From: a virus | IMG/VR virus record: IMGVR_UViG_3300007539_000049 | Span: 1-41,128 of that record | DNA: 41,128 nucleotides | Direction: 5' to 3' (one strand) | Shown here: in pieces, positions 32,320 through 39,838 of the stretch | How the letters are laid out: every line of letters starts with the position of its first letter | Numbering within the stretch: position 1 is the first letter of the stretch | Program-made: the position numbers and the translations under genes | The notes under the pieces: generated by a model | The model's database searches: none | Told to the model about the DNA's origin: nothing | Seen by the model: only the letters and a program-made list of their open reading frames with translations

Positions 32320-33797
32320 TGAGTTCTATCATAACTCAGTTTTCTCCGAGCGACGGTACTGATCCTGCTGTGATCGAACAGTGTGTGATACTTACAGTGG
32401 ATACCGCCACTAAGACTTGCGAAGTCTCTGCGATGGTGTCCCAGCGCTCGATACCTAGGCGAGTTCCATACGCAACTCCTATGCTGCACGGCGCTTTTGG
32501 TAGCGGGGCAGAGTTTGCGCCAGAACCAGATACCATCTGCTACGTCTGCACACCTGCCGATGGTACGGGGTCGTTCATCTTTGCTTACCTACTAGGGCCT
32601 ACAGGCGTAAATGACGACATACCTATAAACCCTGACACAGACCTGTCTTACGCGGGTAGCAGGGCTAAGCAGCAGCCTGGGGATATCTCGTTTACTACTA
32701 GGGACAACAACTTCATTCACTTGCGACGAGGCGGTCTTCTTAGCATAGGTGCTTCGCCAAGAGCGCAGACTGTGTACCTACCTATAGAGAACCTAATACG
32801 CTGCTTCTATGACAGGCTGCAGCACATGACCCCCCTAGGTGAGTTGTTGTGGGACAGGGTGGAGTTTACTTCTGAGGAATCCACTGACGAGACGAGCGAC
32901 ATTCCAACTCTTCTGAAGTTTGGAGTGCGAGAAAAAATCAATCAGCAACTACTTACTCTAGAGGTGCGTTTAGGTCAGCTGAGCGCAGACGTGCTAGATA
33001 CCGCAGTAGACTCAAACCTTCTGAGGGAAGGCAAGACGACTTCTGTAAGCGTTGTCGGTGAAGATTACGAGCAAGAAGTAGTCGAAACGGGTACAGGGGC
33101 GGGGGATAGTGAGCACCTCTTTGGCGCACAGATGCGAGAGCAGGCCAGTGGTCTTGGCGCGGGTAGGTACAACGCCGAAGATGACGCAACACCCTTGGGG
33201 ATTACTTCTTTTGTACTGAGAGACGCTGACAACAACACTGTAACTTCGTCTCTGCAGTGCGCCAAAGATGGTACTATCTTCCTACGCACTGTTAATCATC
33301 TGCACGTAGAGTCTCGCACTTCTTACATCTTCGCAGACGACAGAATAAAGCTGCACAGTCGCAAAATTGCTGATGATGAGACAGAGACAAATAGCTTCAT
33401 AGATATTGCGTCTATTGCAGATTACATTAAGATAAAAGCGGGAGAAGCCCTCTTAGAACTGCTTACTTCCGGTGAGGTAGTTCTGGAAGGTGCTGACGTG
33501 ACCCTGAAAGCTTCTGGTCAATTCAAAATCGAATGCGACGGGGACGTAGAGATCAAAGGGCGTAAAGTCGTGTTTGACACCGACCATGTGGAAATCGGTA
33601 AGGGTGCAAAGGGCACCTTGCTAGCAGGCGCTGGTTCAGACTTCGACCCAGACACTTCGACCCCTGCGCAGCCTGGTTGGTTAGAAACTTTAGCGGCGCA
33701 CACCCACTCGGTACCTAACGGACCCCCGGACGTGTCACCAGCTATCAGCGGTAAGCGCACAGACAAAACTGCAACAACTCTTAAGATAAAACTGTAG
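32319..33797 (+). CDS. Baseplate central spike / hub-type protein
   Basis: ATG 32319 shares a base with the RNA polymerase stop (TGATG). The 492-residue product has an N-terminal OB-like region, then PGDISFTTRDNNFIHLRRGG and LLSIGASPRAQTVYLP as in gp5/gpV-like baseplate proteins, a variable middle, and from about residue 380 a run of short alternating strands (EVVLEGADVTLKASGQFK, CDGDVEIKGRKVVFD) typical of triple-stranded beta-helix spikes. It closes with HTHSVP, which may bind a metal near the tip. It would puncture the host envelope during infection. Confidence 0.75.
   Translation: MSSIITQFSPSDGTDPAVIEQCVILTVDTATKTCEVSAMVSQRSIPRRVPYATPMLHGAFGSGAEFAPEPDTICYVCTPADGTGSFIFAYLLGPTGVNDDIPINPDTDLSYAGSRAKQQPGDISFTTRDNNFIHLRRGGLLSIGASPRAQTVYLPIENLIRCFYDRLQHMTPLGELLWDRVEFTSEESTDETSDIPTLLKFGVREKINQQLLTLEVRLGQLSADVLDTAVDSNLLREGKTTSVSVVGEDYEQEVVETGTGAGDSEHLFGAQMREQASGLGAGRYNAEDDATPLGITSFVLRDADNNTVTSSLQCAKDGTIFLRTVNHLHVESRTSYIFADDRIKLHSRKIADDETETNSFIDIASIADYIKIKAGEALLELLTSGEVVLEGADVTLKASGQFKIECDGDVEIKGRKVVFDTDHVEIGKGAKGTLLAGAGSDFDPDTSTPAQPGWLETLAAHTHSVPNGPPDVSPAISGKRTDKTATTLKIKL
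32361..32375. repeat. GATC-N7-GATC palindrome, copy 10
   Basis: The sequence is GATCCTGCTGTGATC, 43 bases into the spike gene, encoding DPAVIE. The left half is the CTG variant also seen in copy 12. Confidence 0.75.
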
Positions 33798-33807
33798 GAG
33801 ATCGGTC

Positions 33808-35868
33808 ATGGCACTGTTCCGTAAACTAGAAAGCGGTTTTGAGAAGTACGCTGCCGCTGCGCGCATCCGGTTAGGAGACAACCCGCAACAGTGGGAAAAT
33901 GAGATACTGGCTCGGTTATACGAAGCACACTCTTTCCTAGGAAAGTTCTCAGTAAATCTAGAGATCCAACAAGAGGATATCTCTAGAGGGTATATGAAGG
34001 GTATTTTTGTAGTGACCAACGCTGCACGTCCTTCTAACGCTGCGATGAACGGTACGCAACCTACGCAGTCGTATCCGGAGCCTAATGCCGATGATGAGCA
34101 GCCGGGCTTGAACACGGCACCTCCTAGTGACGCACAGTCTAACTTTGCACGTATACCCATTCTTGTTGAGGACAGTAAGCTCTGCCCCCTTGATGTGTTC
34201 ATCAAACCGGATGATAGTTTCGACTATCTGACTGAGGACAACCTCACTAACTCGCTGTTCAAGATAAACAACTTCCAAACTGCGTCGCCCATGGCGGCGC
34301 GTGACTCTGTTTACAGTGGAGGCGATATGCCCGAGGTTCCTTCCTCTAGGCACTACTCGTCTATGGGTAACAGAGGCACAGAGAAGACGGCATCCTTGCT
34401 ATCTGAAGTTTGCTCTTACATTCCCTTGGAGAAGAGAGCTTCGCTAGTCGAAAGTTGCCTGTCCGATCCCTACACCTATGCGCAGGCTAGAAGCAACCTA
34501 GACTTCGCAGGAGCCTTGAACTACATTAGCTCTACTCCTTACATCTCAGCGAACGAGATGGCTAACGTAGAGAAGCTAGCTTCTGCAGAAGAAGCCAACG
34601 TTGCTCTGATTCGATACACCGATAAAGGGTTCGACCTCACTATGGGTAACAGGCAGACCTTCGCACCTGTCACCTATTCAGATGTAAGCAAAGAAAAGCT
34701 GGCGAGCTTGGATCCCTACCTGCTGAATAGGGCTCTAAGTGAGGGCTACGCTTTGGTAACCCCTCCGGGCAAACTTGGTAGTACTTCTACTGCACCAGAC
34801 CTCAGAGTGGCGGAGAAGACTGCGGGCCACTTCGCAGTTGCCGCAAAAGAAGGTGGGATTCATCAGGCTTTTGTAGTTAACCCTCTGCGCTCTGTTCAGA
34901 ACGGTAAGTCGTTGGATCTAACGCTGGCCATTTGGGAGGACGGGTACAACGTCCAAGAAAAAGTGGCAGGCGTTGCTATTCCTAGTAACTTCGACATTAC
35001 CGGGTTACCTGATCACGACGTGATCGGTAAAGGTGTCTTCATCTTCGAAGACGGTAGCGTCTCTGAGCCTGTAGAGGTAGAGAACACCGTCTACCGAAAC
35101 GATTCTGAGAAGTACAAGTGTCGGACTTTGTGGGGTAAGCCCATCTCGTTAGAGAAGAGCGCGTCTGTCAAGGTACCGCTACCCTACGGCGATGACCAGT
35201 ACCTTTTCCCGGCCACGGCCAAGTTTGTACCGCTGCCCAGTTTTGGGCATTACAACAAGCTAGCCTCTGACGCAGACTCGGCGGAAAAACTAGCCTTCTT
35301 CAACGAGGACGTAGACTCTGTGTCCCTCTACAAAACTAGCCCTGGTCGCTATGTCTTGGAGGGTACGCCCCTGTCGGGTTTGGGTCACAGGCAAACCGCG
35401 AACTTAGACCAGTCCGAGACTGCTTTCATGTTGGGCCTTCTCGGTGCTGATTCGAGTCAGGCGTACGAGAAGCTCGCGGCGGCTGACAGAGGGGAGGAGG
35501 TTAAGTTCTTACCAGCCTCTATCCCCACAGTACCTTCTTTGCCAGTAAGTCCTTATCTTGGGTTCGCTGACGAGATTGCCTCTATGTCTACGTGGATGCC
35601 TAAAATCGCGTCCATCATGCAGAGCGCACAGACCATCGACACCGTTCTGTCTTTGAACTTCGTCACCCCCGATACGATGGCTTCATACGTGGAGAATATC
35701 GAACTGTTGGAGCAGGCTAGAAGTAAGATGGCAGAGATGCTCATGGGTGCCAGACTCGGTGTCCCTGACTTACCAGAAGGTGCTCTGCGATCTGCACTTC
35801 GCGCAATCAACTCCATCGTCAGTGCTATCAACGAGTTGAAGATTAGAGTGGATCAGTCTAATGCCTGA
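33808..35868 (+). CDS. Large virion-type hypothetical protein with eleven K-x-A motifs
   Basis: ATG 33808 follows TAGGAG. The 686-residue product is not recognised. The N-terminal 75 residues (FRKLESGFEKYAAAARIRLGD, then FLGKFSVNLEIQQEDISRG) look like a compact domain, followed by a Pro/Asn-rich linker (about 72-112). It holds eleven copies of [EN]-K-x-A-[S/G/A/F] with lysines at 13, 193, 209, 256, 297, 337, 385, 450, 484, 494 and 555, about one every 50 residues. The C-terminal 130 residues are helical. It lies between the spike and further unknown late genes; a structural or internal protein that is proteolytically processed is a plausible inference. Confidence 0.7.
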   Translation: MALFRKLESGFEKYAAAARIRLGDNPQQWENEILARLYEAHSFLGKFSVNLEIQQEDISRGYMKGIFVVTNAARPSNAAMNGTQPTQSYPEPNADDEQPGLNTAPPSDAQSNFARIPILVEDSKLCPLDVFIKPDDSFDYLTEDNLTNSLFKINNFQTASPMAARDSVYSGGDMPEVPSSRHYSSMGNRGTEKTASLLSEVCSYIPLEKRASLVESCLSDPYTYAQARSNLDFAGALNYISSTPYISANEMANVEKLASAEEANVALIRYTDKGFDLTMGNRQTFAPVTYSDVSKEKLASLDPYLLNRALSEGYALVTPPGKLGSTSTAPDLRVAEKTAGHFAVAAKEGGIHQAFVVNPLRSVQNGKSLDLTLAIWEDGYNVQEKVAGVAIPSNFDITGLPDHDVIGKGVFIFEDGSVSEPVEVENTVYRNDSEKYKCRTLWGKPISLEKSASVKVPLPYGDDQYLFPATAKFVPLPSFGHYNKLASDADSAEKLAFFNEDVDSVSLYKTSPGRYVLEGTPLSGLGHRQTANLDQSETAFMLGLLGADSSQAYEKLAAADRGEEVKFLPASIPTVPSLPVSPYLGFADEIASMSTWMPKIASIMQSAQTIDTVLSLNFVTPDTMASYVENIELLEQARSKMAEMLMGARLGVPDLPEGALRSALRAINSIVSAINELKIRVDQSNA
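35011..35025. repeat. GATC-N7-GATC palindrome, copy 11
   Basis: The sequence is GATCACGACGTGATC, perfectly symmetric around its central base over all 15 positions. It is inside the virion gene at 33808 and encodes DHDVI. Confidence 0.85.
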
Positions 35869-36691
35869 CAAAAACGCAAAGCAGCAATACGTGCGCTACT
35901 CCTTACCTTTCGAGAACTGGTTAAGGTTTATGTTGGCGCACGACTCTGCTACTGACATAAACATACGAGACAGCATTGAGTTATTTGATCTGTGGGGTAC
36001 GCCTACAGACAAATACTTAAATACGCTGCGACAGCGTACAGGACAGCCGCCCGCACACGGTCAACGCAGGTGGTATCGTAAGCGTAAGCTGCTCAACATG
36101 TTCAGGAACAGCACTGACGTGCAAGAAGCTAGAGCCGTACTGGGTAACAGTCGTGTTCGCTTCGCTTTAGAACTGCTGTTGTTGGCGAGGTGTGAGTACG
36201 ACCTCATACCCGACTATATGAAAGACATCTGCGGTCATAACATTCGTGTTGAGGCTGCTAAAGCGTTCAAGCATTACTTCTGGAACGTGGACTTGCTTTC
36301 TCAGGAACAGTGGTACCACTACCTACGAGATACAGAGCATCCTTCTCGCTATGTATTCATAGACTCACACCAAAACGGTGTTGAGTTTGCTCTCTGGAAA
36401 GCTGGTCACCGGGAAGACATCAACAAGGCTGAGATTGCCAAGGTGGCATCTCACGAAGCCATCATGCGTTTCTTTGAAACTAGCCGTAAGCCCAACAACC
36501 GAGACACGGCGCTTACCGCTAGCCTTTGGGCTGAGACTTACGTAAAGTTTACAGACCAACTACAAGAGCAGGGCGGTGGCTTATCAGACGTATTGGATCA
36601 GTTGAAGCAACTGGCTATACGTCTGGATTCTAAGCCGGTGATGTCTATCGACCACCTAAAGAACCAAGAGCAGGCTCTGCCCAAGGAGTAG
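35861..36691 (+). CDS. Hypothetical late protein
   Basis: ATG 35861 overlaps the previous stop by eight bases (ATGCCTGA). The 276-residue product is helical, with an Arg/Lys-rich region (GQRRWYRKRKLLNMFRN near 63-79), many aromatic residues in the middle (HYFWNVDLLSQEQWYHYLRD) and a glycine-containing C-terminal helix. No family is recognised. A small-terminase-like or other DNA-packaging accessory role is conceivable because the large terminase is only a few genes away and no small terminase is otherwise visible, but no helix-turn-helix is evident. Confidence 0.65.
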   Translation: MPDKNAKQQYVRYSLPFENWLRFMLAHDSATDINIRDSIELFDLWGTPTDKYLNTLRQRTGQPPAHGQRRWYRKRKLLNMFRNSTDVQEARAVLGNSRVRFALELLLLARCEYDLIPDYMKDICGHNIRVEAAKAFKHYFWNVDLLSQEQWYHYLRDTEHPSRYVFIDSHQNGVEFALWKAGHREDINKAEIAKVASHEAIMRFFETSRKPNNRDTALTASLWAETYVKFTDQLQEQGGGLSDVLDQLKQLAIRLDSKPVMSIDHLKNQEQALPKE

Positions 36692-36694
36692 GAC

Positions 36695-37576
36695 GTGTCT
36701 GAGCAGAAAGCGCCTTCAGCAAAAGACAGGCTCAAGGATTACGGTGTCGCTGTTTTGGCCACCGTTCCTTCCAGCTTAATGACCAGCGTAGCAAAGGTTC
36801 CTACTAAAATCGTAGAAGGCGCTATTGAGCCTAAGGTCCAAGCTTACGTTGACAAGAAGCCACAACCTGCGCTCACATCCGTACTAAAACCTGCCACACG
36901 TAGAGCACTTGGAAGTTTGGGGTCTGCTGCCGCGATAGGTGCCCTAACCTTTCCTCTTTACACAAAGGCGATAGACCAGCTTAGTAGTGATAGCGCAGCA
37001 GAGCGCAGAAAAGGCGCAGGTCTTCTAATTGGACAAGGTTTACTCTTTTCCGCAATCAAAGGCGCGGGTGAAGCTTACGGTGAGGCAGGTAAAGCGGGCA
37101 GAGGTGCTGCTCTAAAGAAGTACAGAAGCAAAATGATAGCAACCGGTCTTATCGGTATGCCCGCGCTGTACCTGACCTCTAAAGCCCTGGCTTCCCAGCG
37201 TAGAAAAGAGCGCAACCAGCAAGACACCGCTGGTAAAGAGAACATGCAGAGCATCGCAAGAAGCGTATTACGTCCTGCATTGGTTGCTGGCGGAGTCAGC
37301 GCTGCAGCGGGTGCCGCAGAGAGCGTTGCTGATTACCTAGGAGACGTGCCTAAAGGTAGAAGACTTAGCTCTGCTAAGTCTCTGTTTAGTAGAGCAGGAA
37401 TGAAGCTCGTAGCGCCCAAGGCAGTTGCCTACGGTGCCGGTGGCGCTCTCTCTGGTATCGCAGGTAAGCTAATCATAGACAAAGCTATCAGTTCTCTTAA
37501 TAACAGAGAGAAGAAGTTTAAAAAGCTGCAGTCGGGTGTGTCGGACACTATCTCCAAAGTTAAAAAAGAGCCTTGA
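36695..37576 (+). CDS. Ala/Gly-rich, membrane-active hypothetical protein
   Basis: The start is GTG 36695 with AAGGAG seven bases upstream in the previous gene's end. The 293-residue product is basic and Ala/Gly/Leu-rich with several moderately hydrophobic stretches (AAAIGALTFPLY, GLLIGQGLLFSAI, MIATGLIGMPALYLT, ALVAGGVSAAAGAAE, AYGAGGALSGIAGKLII) separated by Lys/Arg clusters. This pattern fits an internal virion protein that inserts in the host membrane during DNA delivery, or a multi-pass membrane protein. The family is not recognised and the role is inferred. Confidence 0.65.
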   Translation: MSEQKAPSAKDRLKDYGVAVLATVPSSLMTSVAKVPTKIVEGAIEPKVQAYVDKKPQPALTSVLKPATRRALGSLGSAAAIGALTFPLYTKAIDQLSSDSAAERRKGAGLLIGQGLLFSAIKGAGEAYGEAGKAGRGAALKKYRSKMIATGLIGMPALYLTSKALASQRRKERNQQDTAGKENMQSIARSVLRPALVAGGVSAAAGAAESVADYLGDVPKGRRLSSAKSLFSRAGMKLVAPKAVAYGAGGALSGIAGKLIIDKAISSLNNREKKFKKLQSGVSDTISKVKKEP

Positions 37577-37589
37577 GGTTTTAGTAGAT

Positions 37590-39434
37590 ATGCGCGACAC
37601 AGCAACCAGCACACTGCACTCTCTGTTGTCTGATCCTGGTGTGATCACGCAGCCTTTGAGTCCCGTAGCGGACTTTATGTTGTCCAAAGAAGCGGCAGAG
37701 TCTCCAGAGCAGAAATACCCCGTACCTACTAGTCTGCACACTTGGTTTAAGCCATATGACCACCAAGGCGCTGCCGTACAGAAGATGCTGGAGAACGACG
37801 GCAGAATAATCCTTGCTCACAAAATGGGCTTGGGTAAAACAGCCACTGCCGTGTACGGCTTTGAGCTACTCAAAGAGCAGGGCAAGGCTAAAAAGGCACT
37901 AGTAGTAGTGCCCGCAGGTCTGAGAGAGAACTTTGCGAAAGAAGGTGTCGGCAAGTTCGTAAAGGACCCCTCTTGGCAGATCGTAGCGTCTTCTTCTGAG
38001 GGTAAGCGGGAGAACTACGTAAGACCGGCTAACTTGGATCCATCCAAGGGCAAAGACTACACCGTAGTGTCCTACTCCATGTTCAGGAGGGACCCTGAAG
38101 GTTTGATGCGTGCCACAGGGGCAGATACCCTGATACTCGATGAGTTTCACAAAGCACGTAATGAAGGTTCGGGGGTATTCGCTGCAGCCATAAAAGCTAG
38201 GCAGATGTCCAAGAACTTCATAGGTCTTACGGCCAGCCTAGTGAACAATGATCCTGCCGAGGTTGCCTCTCTGCTGACCATCTCAGAGGGTAAGCGTATG
38301 ATTACGCCCGCTGAGTTCAGGAGGAAGCACGTAAAGACCGTAGGCGTCGAGAGAGGGTTCAGGGGCAGTACTAAGAAGGTAAAGGCGTTACAAGACAAAC
38401 CACGGCTTGTAAAGAACCTAGAGCCTAGAGTTGATTACGCTGAATCCTCCATGCTCAAGGGTGGTAAAACGCTACCTAAGAAAGACACTAGGTACGTAGA
38501 CGTCCCTATGTCCAAAGAGCAGTACAAGCTGTACCAGCTTGCTATGAAGGATCTAGGTCCTCTTCAAACATACATCACGCGTAGAGACAAAAACGTCACA
38601 GTCAAAGACGCCGAGACTTTGTTCGCAAGAACCTCGCAGGCACGTCAGATAGCTAACTCAGTGCACGCTGGCAAACGCATGAGCATTGAGAACTCTGCGA
38701 GGGCTACACCTAAAGTACGTAAACTGCTAGATGACGCTCAAGCTCACCTTGCGGAGAAGCCAGACAACAAGATAGTGCTCTACTCCAACCTTATAAATGG
38801 CGGCGTAGACGTACTGTCAGCAGGTCTGAAAGCTCGTGGAGTGCCCCACGAGATCTTCGTTGGTAAGGGCACCGAGGTAGGCGGTAACAAAATCACCTCA
38901 GAGGTTAGAGACACAGGAGTGGCTAACTTCAAGAAAGGTACTAAGCGTGTTCTCGTGCTGTCAGGCGCGGGTGCCGAGGGCCTGTCTTTAAACAACGCTA
39001 CTGCTTTTTATGCCCTGGACGGTCACTTTAACCCAGAACGTATACAGCAGGCAGAAGCCCGCGTACGTCGCCTAGGCGGTCAGTCCCACAGGGCTCCTGA
39101 AGAGCGTGTTGTAGACGTTAGGCGTTATAGGTCAGTGGCTCCCGCATCTGGTGCGGCCAGGTTACTCCCTAGATTCATGCAAAGTAAAAAAAGCAGGCAG
39201 CAAACTCAAACAACAGACCAGTGGATGTACTCCACCGCAGAGCGTAAGTTCAAACAAAACAAAGAGCTTTACGACACGCTAAAAGAGCCCAACAAGTACG
39301 TCAGGCGCTGGAAAGATCCTAAGACAAATCAGTGGCGTTATGAGTATCCAAAAGAGCAAAGGACAGGTGTCGTATCTAGACTCACTTCCTTCTTTAAGAA
39401 GCCACGAGAAGCCTCCCCGGTTCAGGGAGGCTGA
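37590..39434 (+). CDS. SNF2-type superfamily 2 helicase/ATPase
   Basis: ATG 37590 has TTGAGG upstream; a longer frame overlapping the previous gene lacks a ribosome site. The 614-residue product has LHTWFKPYDHQGAAV (Q-motif region), motif I AHKMGLGKT (about 76-84), motif Ia ALVVVPAGL, motif II LDEFH (D184), motif III GLTAS, and C-terminal motifs V (LSGAGAEGLSLNNAT) and VI (QQAEARVRRLGGQ, about 487). These are the SF2/SNF2 translocase motifs; such enzymes in phages are proposed to remodel or clear protein from DNA. It lies within the virion operon rather than with replication genes. The N-terminus carries SKEAAESPEQK, similar to the lysine motifs of neighbouring virion proteins. Confidence 0.85.
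   Translation: MRDTATSTLHSLLSDPGVITQPLSPVADFMLSKEAAESPEQKYPVPTSLHTWFKPYDHQGAAVQKMLENDGRIILAHKMGLGKTATAVYGFELLKEQGKAKKALVVVPAGLRENFAKEGVGKFVKDPSWQIVASSSEGKRENYVRPANLDPSKGKDYTVVSYSMFRRDPEGLMRATGADTLILDEFHKARNEGSGVFAAAIKARQMSKNFIGLTASLVNNDPAEVASLLTISEGKRMITPAEFRRKHVKTVGVERGFRGSTKKVKALQDKPRLVKNLEPRVDYAESSMLKGGKTLPKKDTRYVDVPMSKEQYKLYQLAMKDLGPLQTYITRRDKNVTVKDAETLFARTSQARQIANSVHAGKRMSIENSARATPKVRKLLDDAQAHLAEKPDNKIVLYSNLINGGVDVLSAGLKARGVPHEIFVGKGTEVGGNKITSEVRDTGVANFKKGTKRVLVLSGAGAEGLSLNNATAFYALDGHFNPERIQQAEARVRRLGGQSHRAPEERVVDVRRYRSVAPASGAARLLPRFMQSKKSRQQTQTTDQWMYSTAERKFKQNKELYDTLKEPNKYVRRWKDPKTNQWRYEYPKEQRTGVVSRLTSFFKKPREASPVQGG
37632..37646. repeat. GATC-N7-GATC palindrome, copy 12
   Basis: The sequence is GATCCTGGTGTGATC, 43 bases into the helicase gene, encoding DPGVIT. 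It has the same distance from its start codon as copy 10 has in the spike gene. Confidence 0.75.
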
Positions 39435-39576
39435 TCCTGCAGGACCTTCTTGCTACGACTGCCAGAACTTCAGAGCCATTCGCATCTTCGCAAAGGAGGG
39501 TAAGTGTCTGGAGTACGCTGGCCACCTAGTGTCGGGCCTTACGGTGTGTGATGCTTTTCATCCGCAGGAGTACTGA
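39340..39576 (+). CDS. Small cysteine protein overlapping the helicase end
   Basis: The product is up to 78 residues, with the distinctive second half SCYDCQNFRAI, KCLEYAGHLV and TVCDAFHPQEY. This CxxC...C...CDxFxP layout is seen in short phage proteins next to structural genes and may bind zinc or an iron-sulfur cluster. The start is uncertain: ATG 39340 has no ribosome site, GTG 39367 has AAAGGA very close, and the frame is +1 relative to the helicase with a GC-rich hairpin at their overlap. The conserved part is wholly downstream of the helicase stop. Confidence 0.65.
   Translation: MSIQKSKGQVSYLDSLPSLRSHEKPPRFREADPAGPSCYDCQNFRAIRIFAKEGKCLEYAGHLVSGLTVCDAFHPQEY
39411..39431 (+). other. GC-rich hairpin at the helicase stop codon
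   Basis: GCCTCCC and GGGAGGC pair perfectly around a seven-base loop and end immediately before the helicase TGA (39432-39434). The 3' arm would serve as a ribosome site sequence but no start codon follows in frame. It may hold the overlap region in a structure that governs reading of the downstream cysteine protein. Confidence 0.6.
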
Positions 39577-39838
39577 GTTCTGCTGGTTTTTTTACTCGAT
39601 TCGATCCCTTGCTGGCTCTGAAGACTTTTATAGTCTTGCCGCGCTTGGAGTGTTTATGGCCTGGAAACATTGATTTGGCTATCTCGGCTAGGGGCAGGGC
39701 TAAGCCCAACCTAGCTACCTTGTAGCTGGCGCACTCTTCGTCTATAACGAACTCAACCTCTAATCCGGCTAGAGTTAGTTGATTTAGGAGTTCTTCGGCA
39801 TGCGCCTCAAAGTTAAGCCCGCCAGAAACAAAACCCAT
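39539..39838 (-). CDS. Hypothetical minus-strand protein beside the terminase gene
   Basis: The 99-residue product starts at ATG 39838 with GGTGGAG upstream. The first 60 residues look like an ordinary alpha/beta domain (FEAHAEELLNQLTLAGLEVEF, YKVARLGLALPLAEIAKSMF), and the end is basic and polar. No family is recognised. Its 5' end overlaps the proposed terminase start by 39 bases and its 3' end overlaps the cysteine-protein gene. A good extended -10 promoter lies upstream (39899-39925). Without it the stretch 39594-39799 would be empty. It may be spurious. Confidence 0.5.
   Translation of the reverse strand: MGFVSGGLNFEAHAEELLNQLTLAGLEVEFVIDEECASYKVARLGLALPLAEIAKSMFPGHKHSKRGKTIKVFRASKGSNRVKKPAELSTPADEKHHTP
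39564..39593 (+). terminator. Intrinsic terminator at the end of the second late block
   Basis: GCAGGA (39564-39569) pairs with TTCTGC (39578-39583) around an eight-base loop, followed by TGG and seven T (39587-39593). The stem starts in the last codons of the cysteine protein. Its orientation fits the end of the transcript that carries portal, RNA polymerase and helicase, and implies that the terminase has its own promoter. Confidence 0.7.

Noticed and set aside
33735-34353. Minus-strand open frames of 156 and 131 codons at 33735-34353
   Set aside because: They overlap the spike end and a well-initiated plus-strand virion gene, lack ribosome sites and show no protein-like domain.
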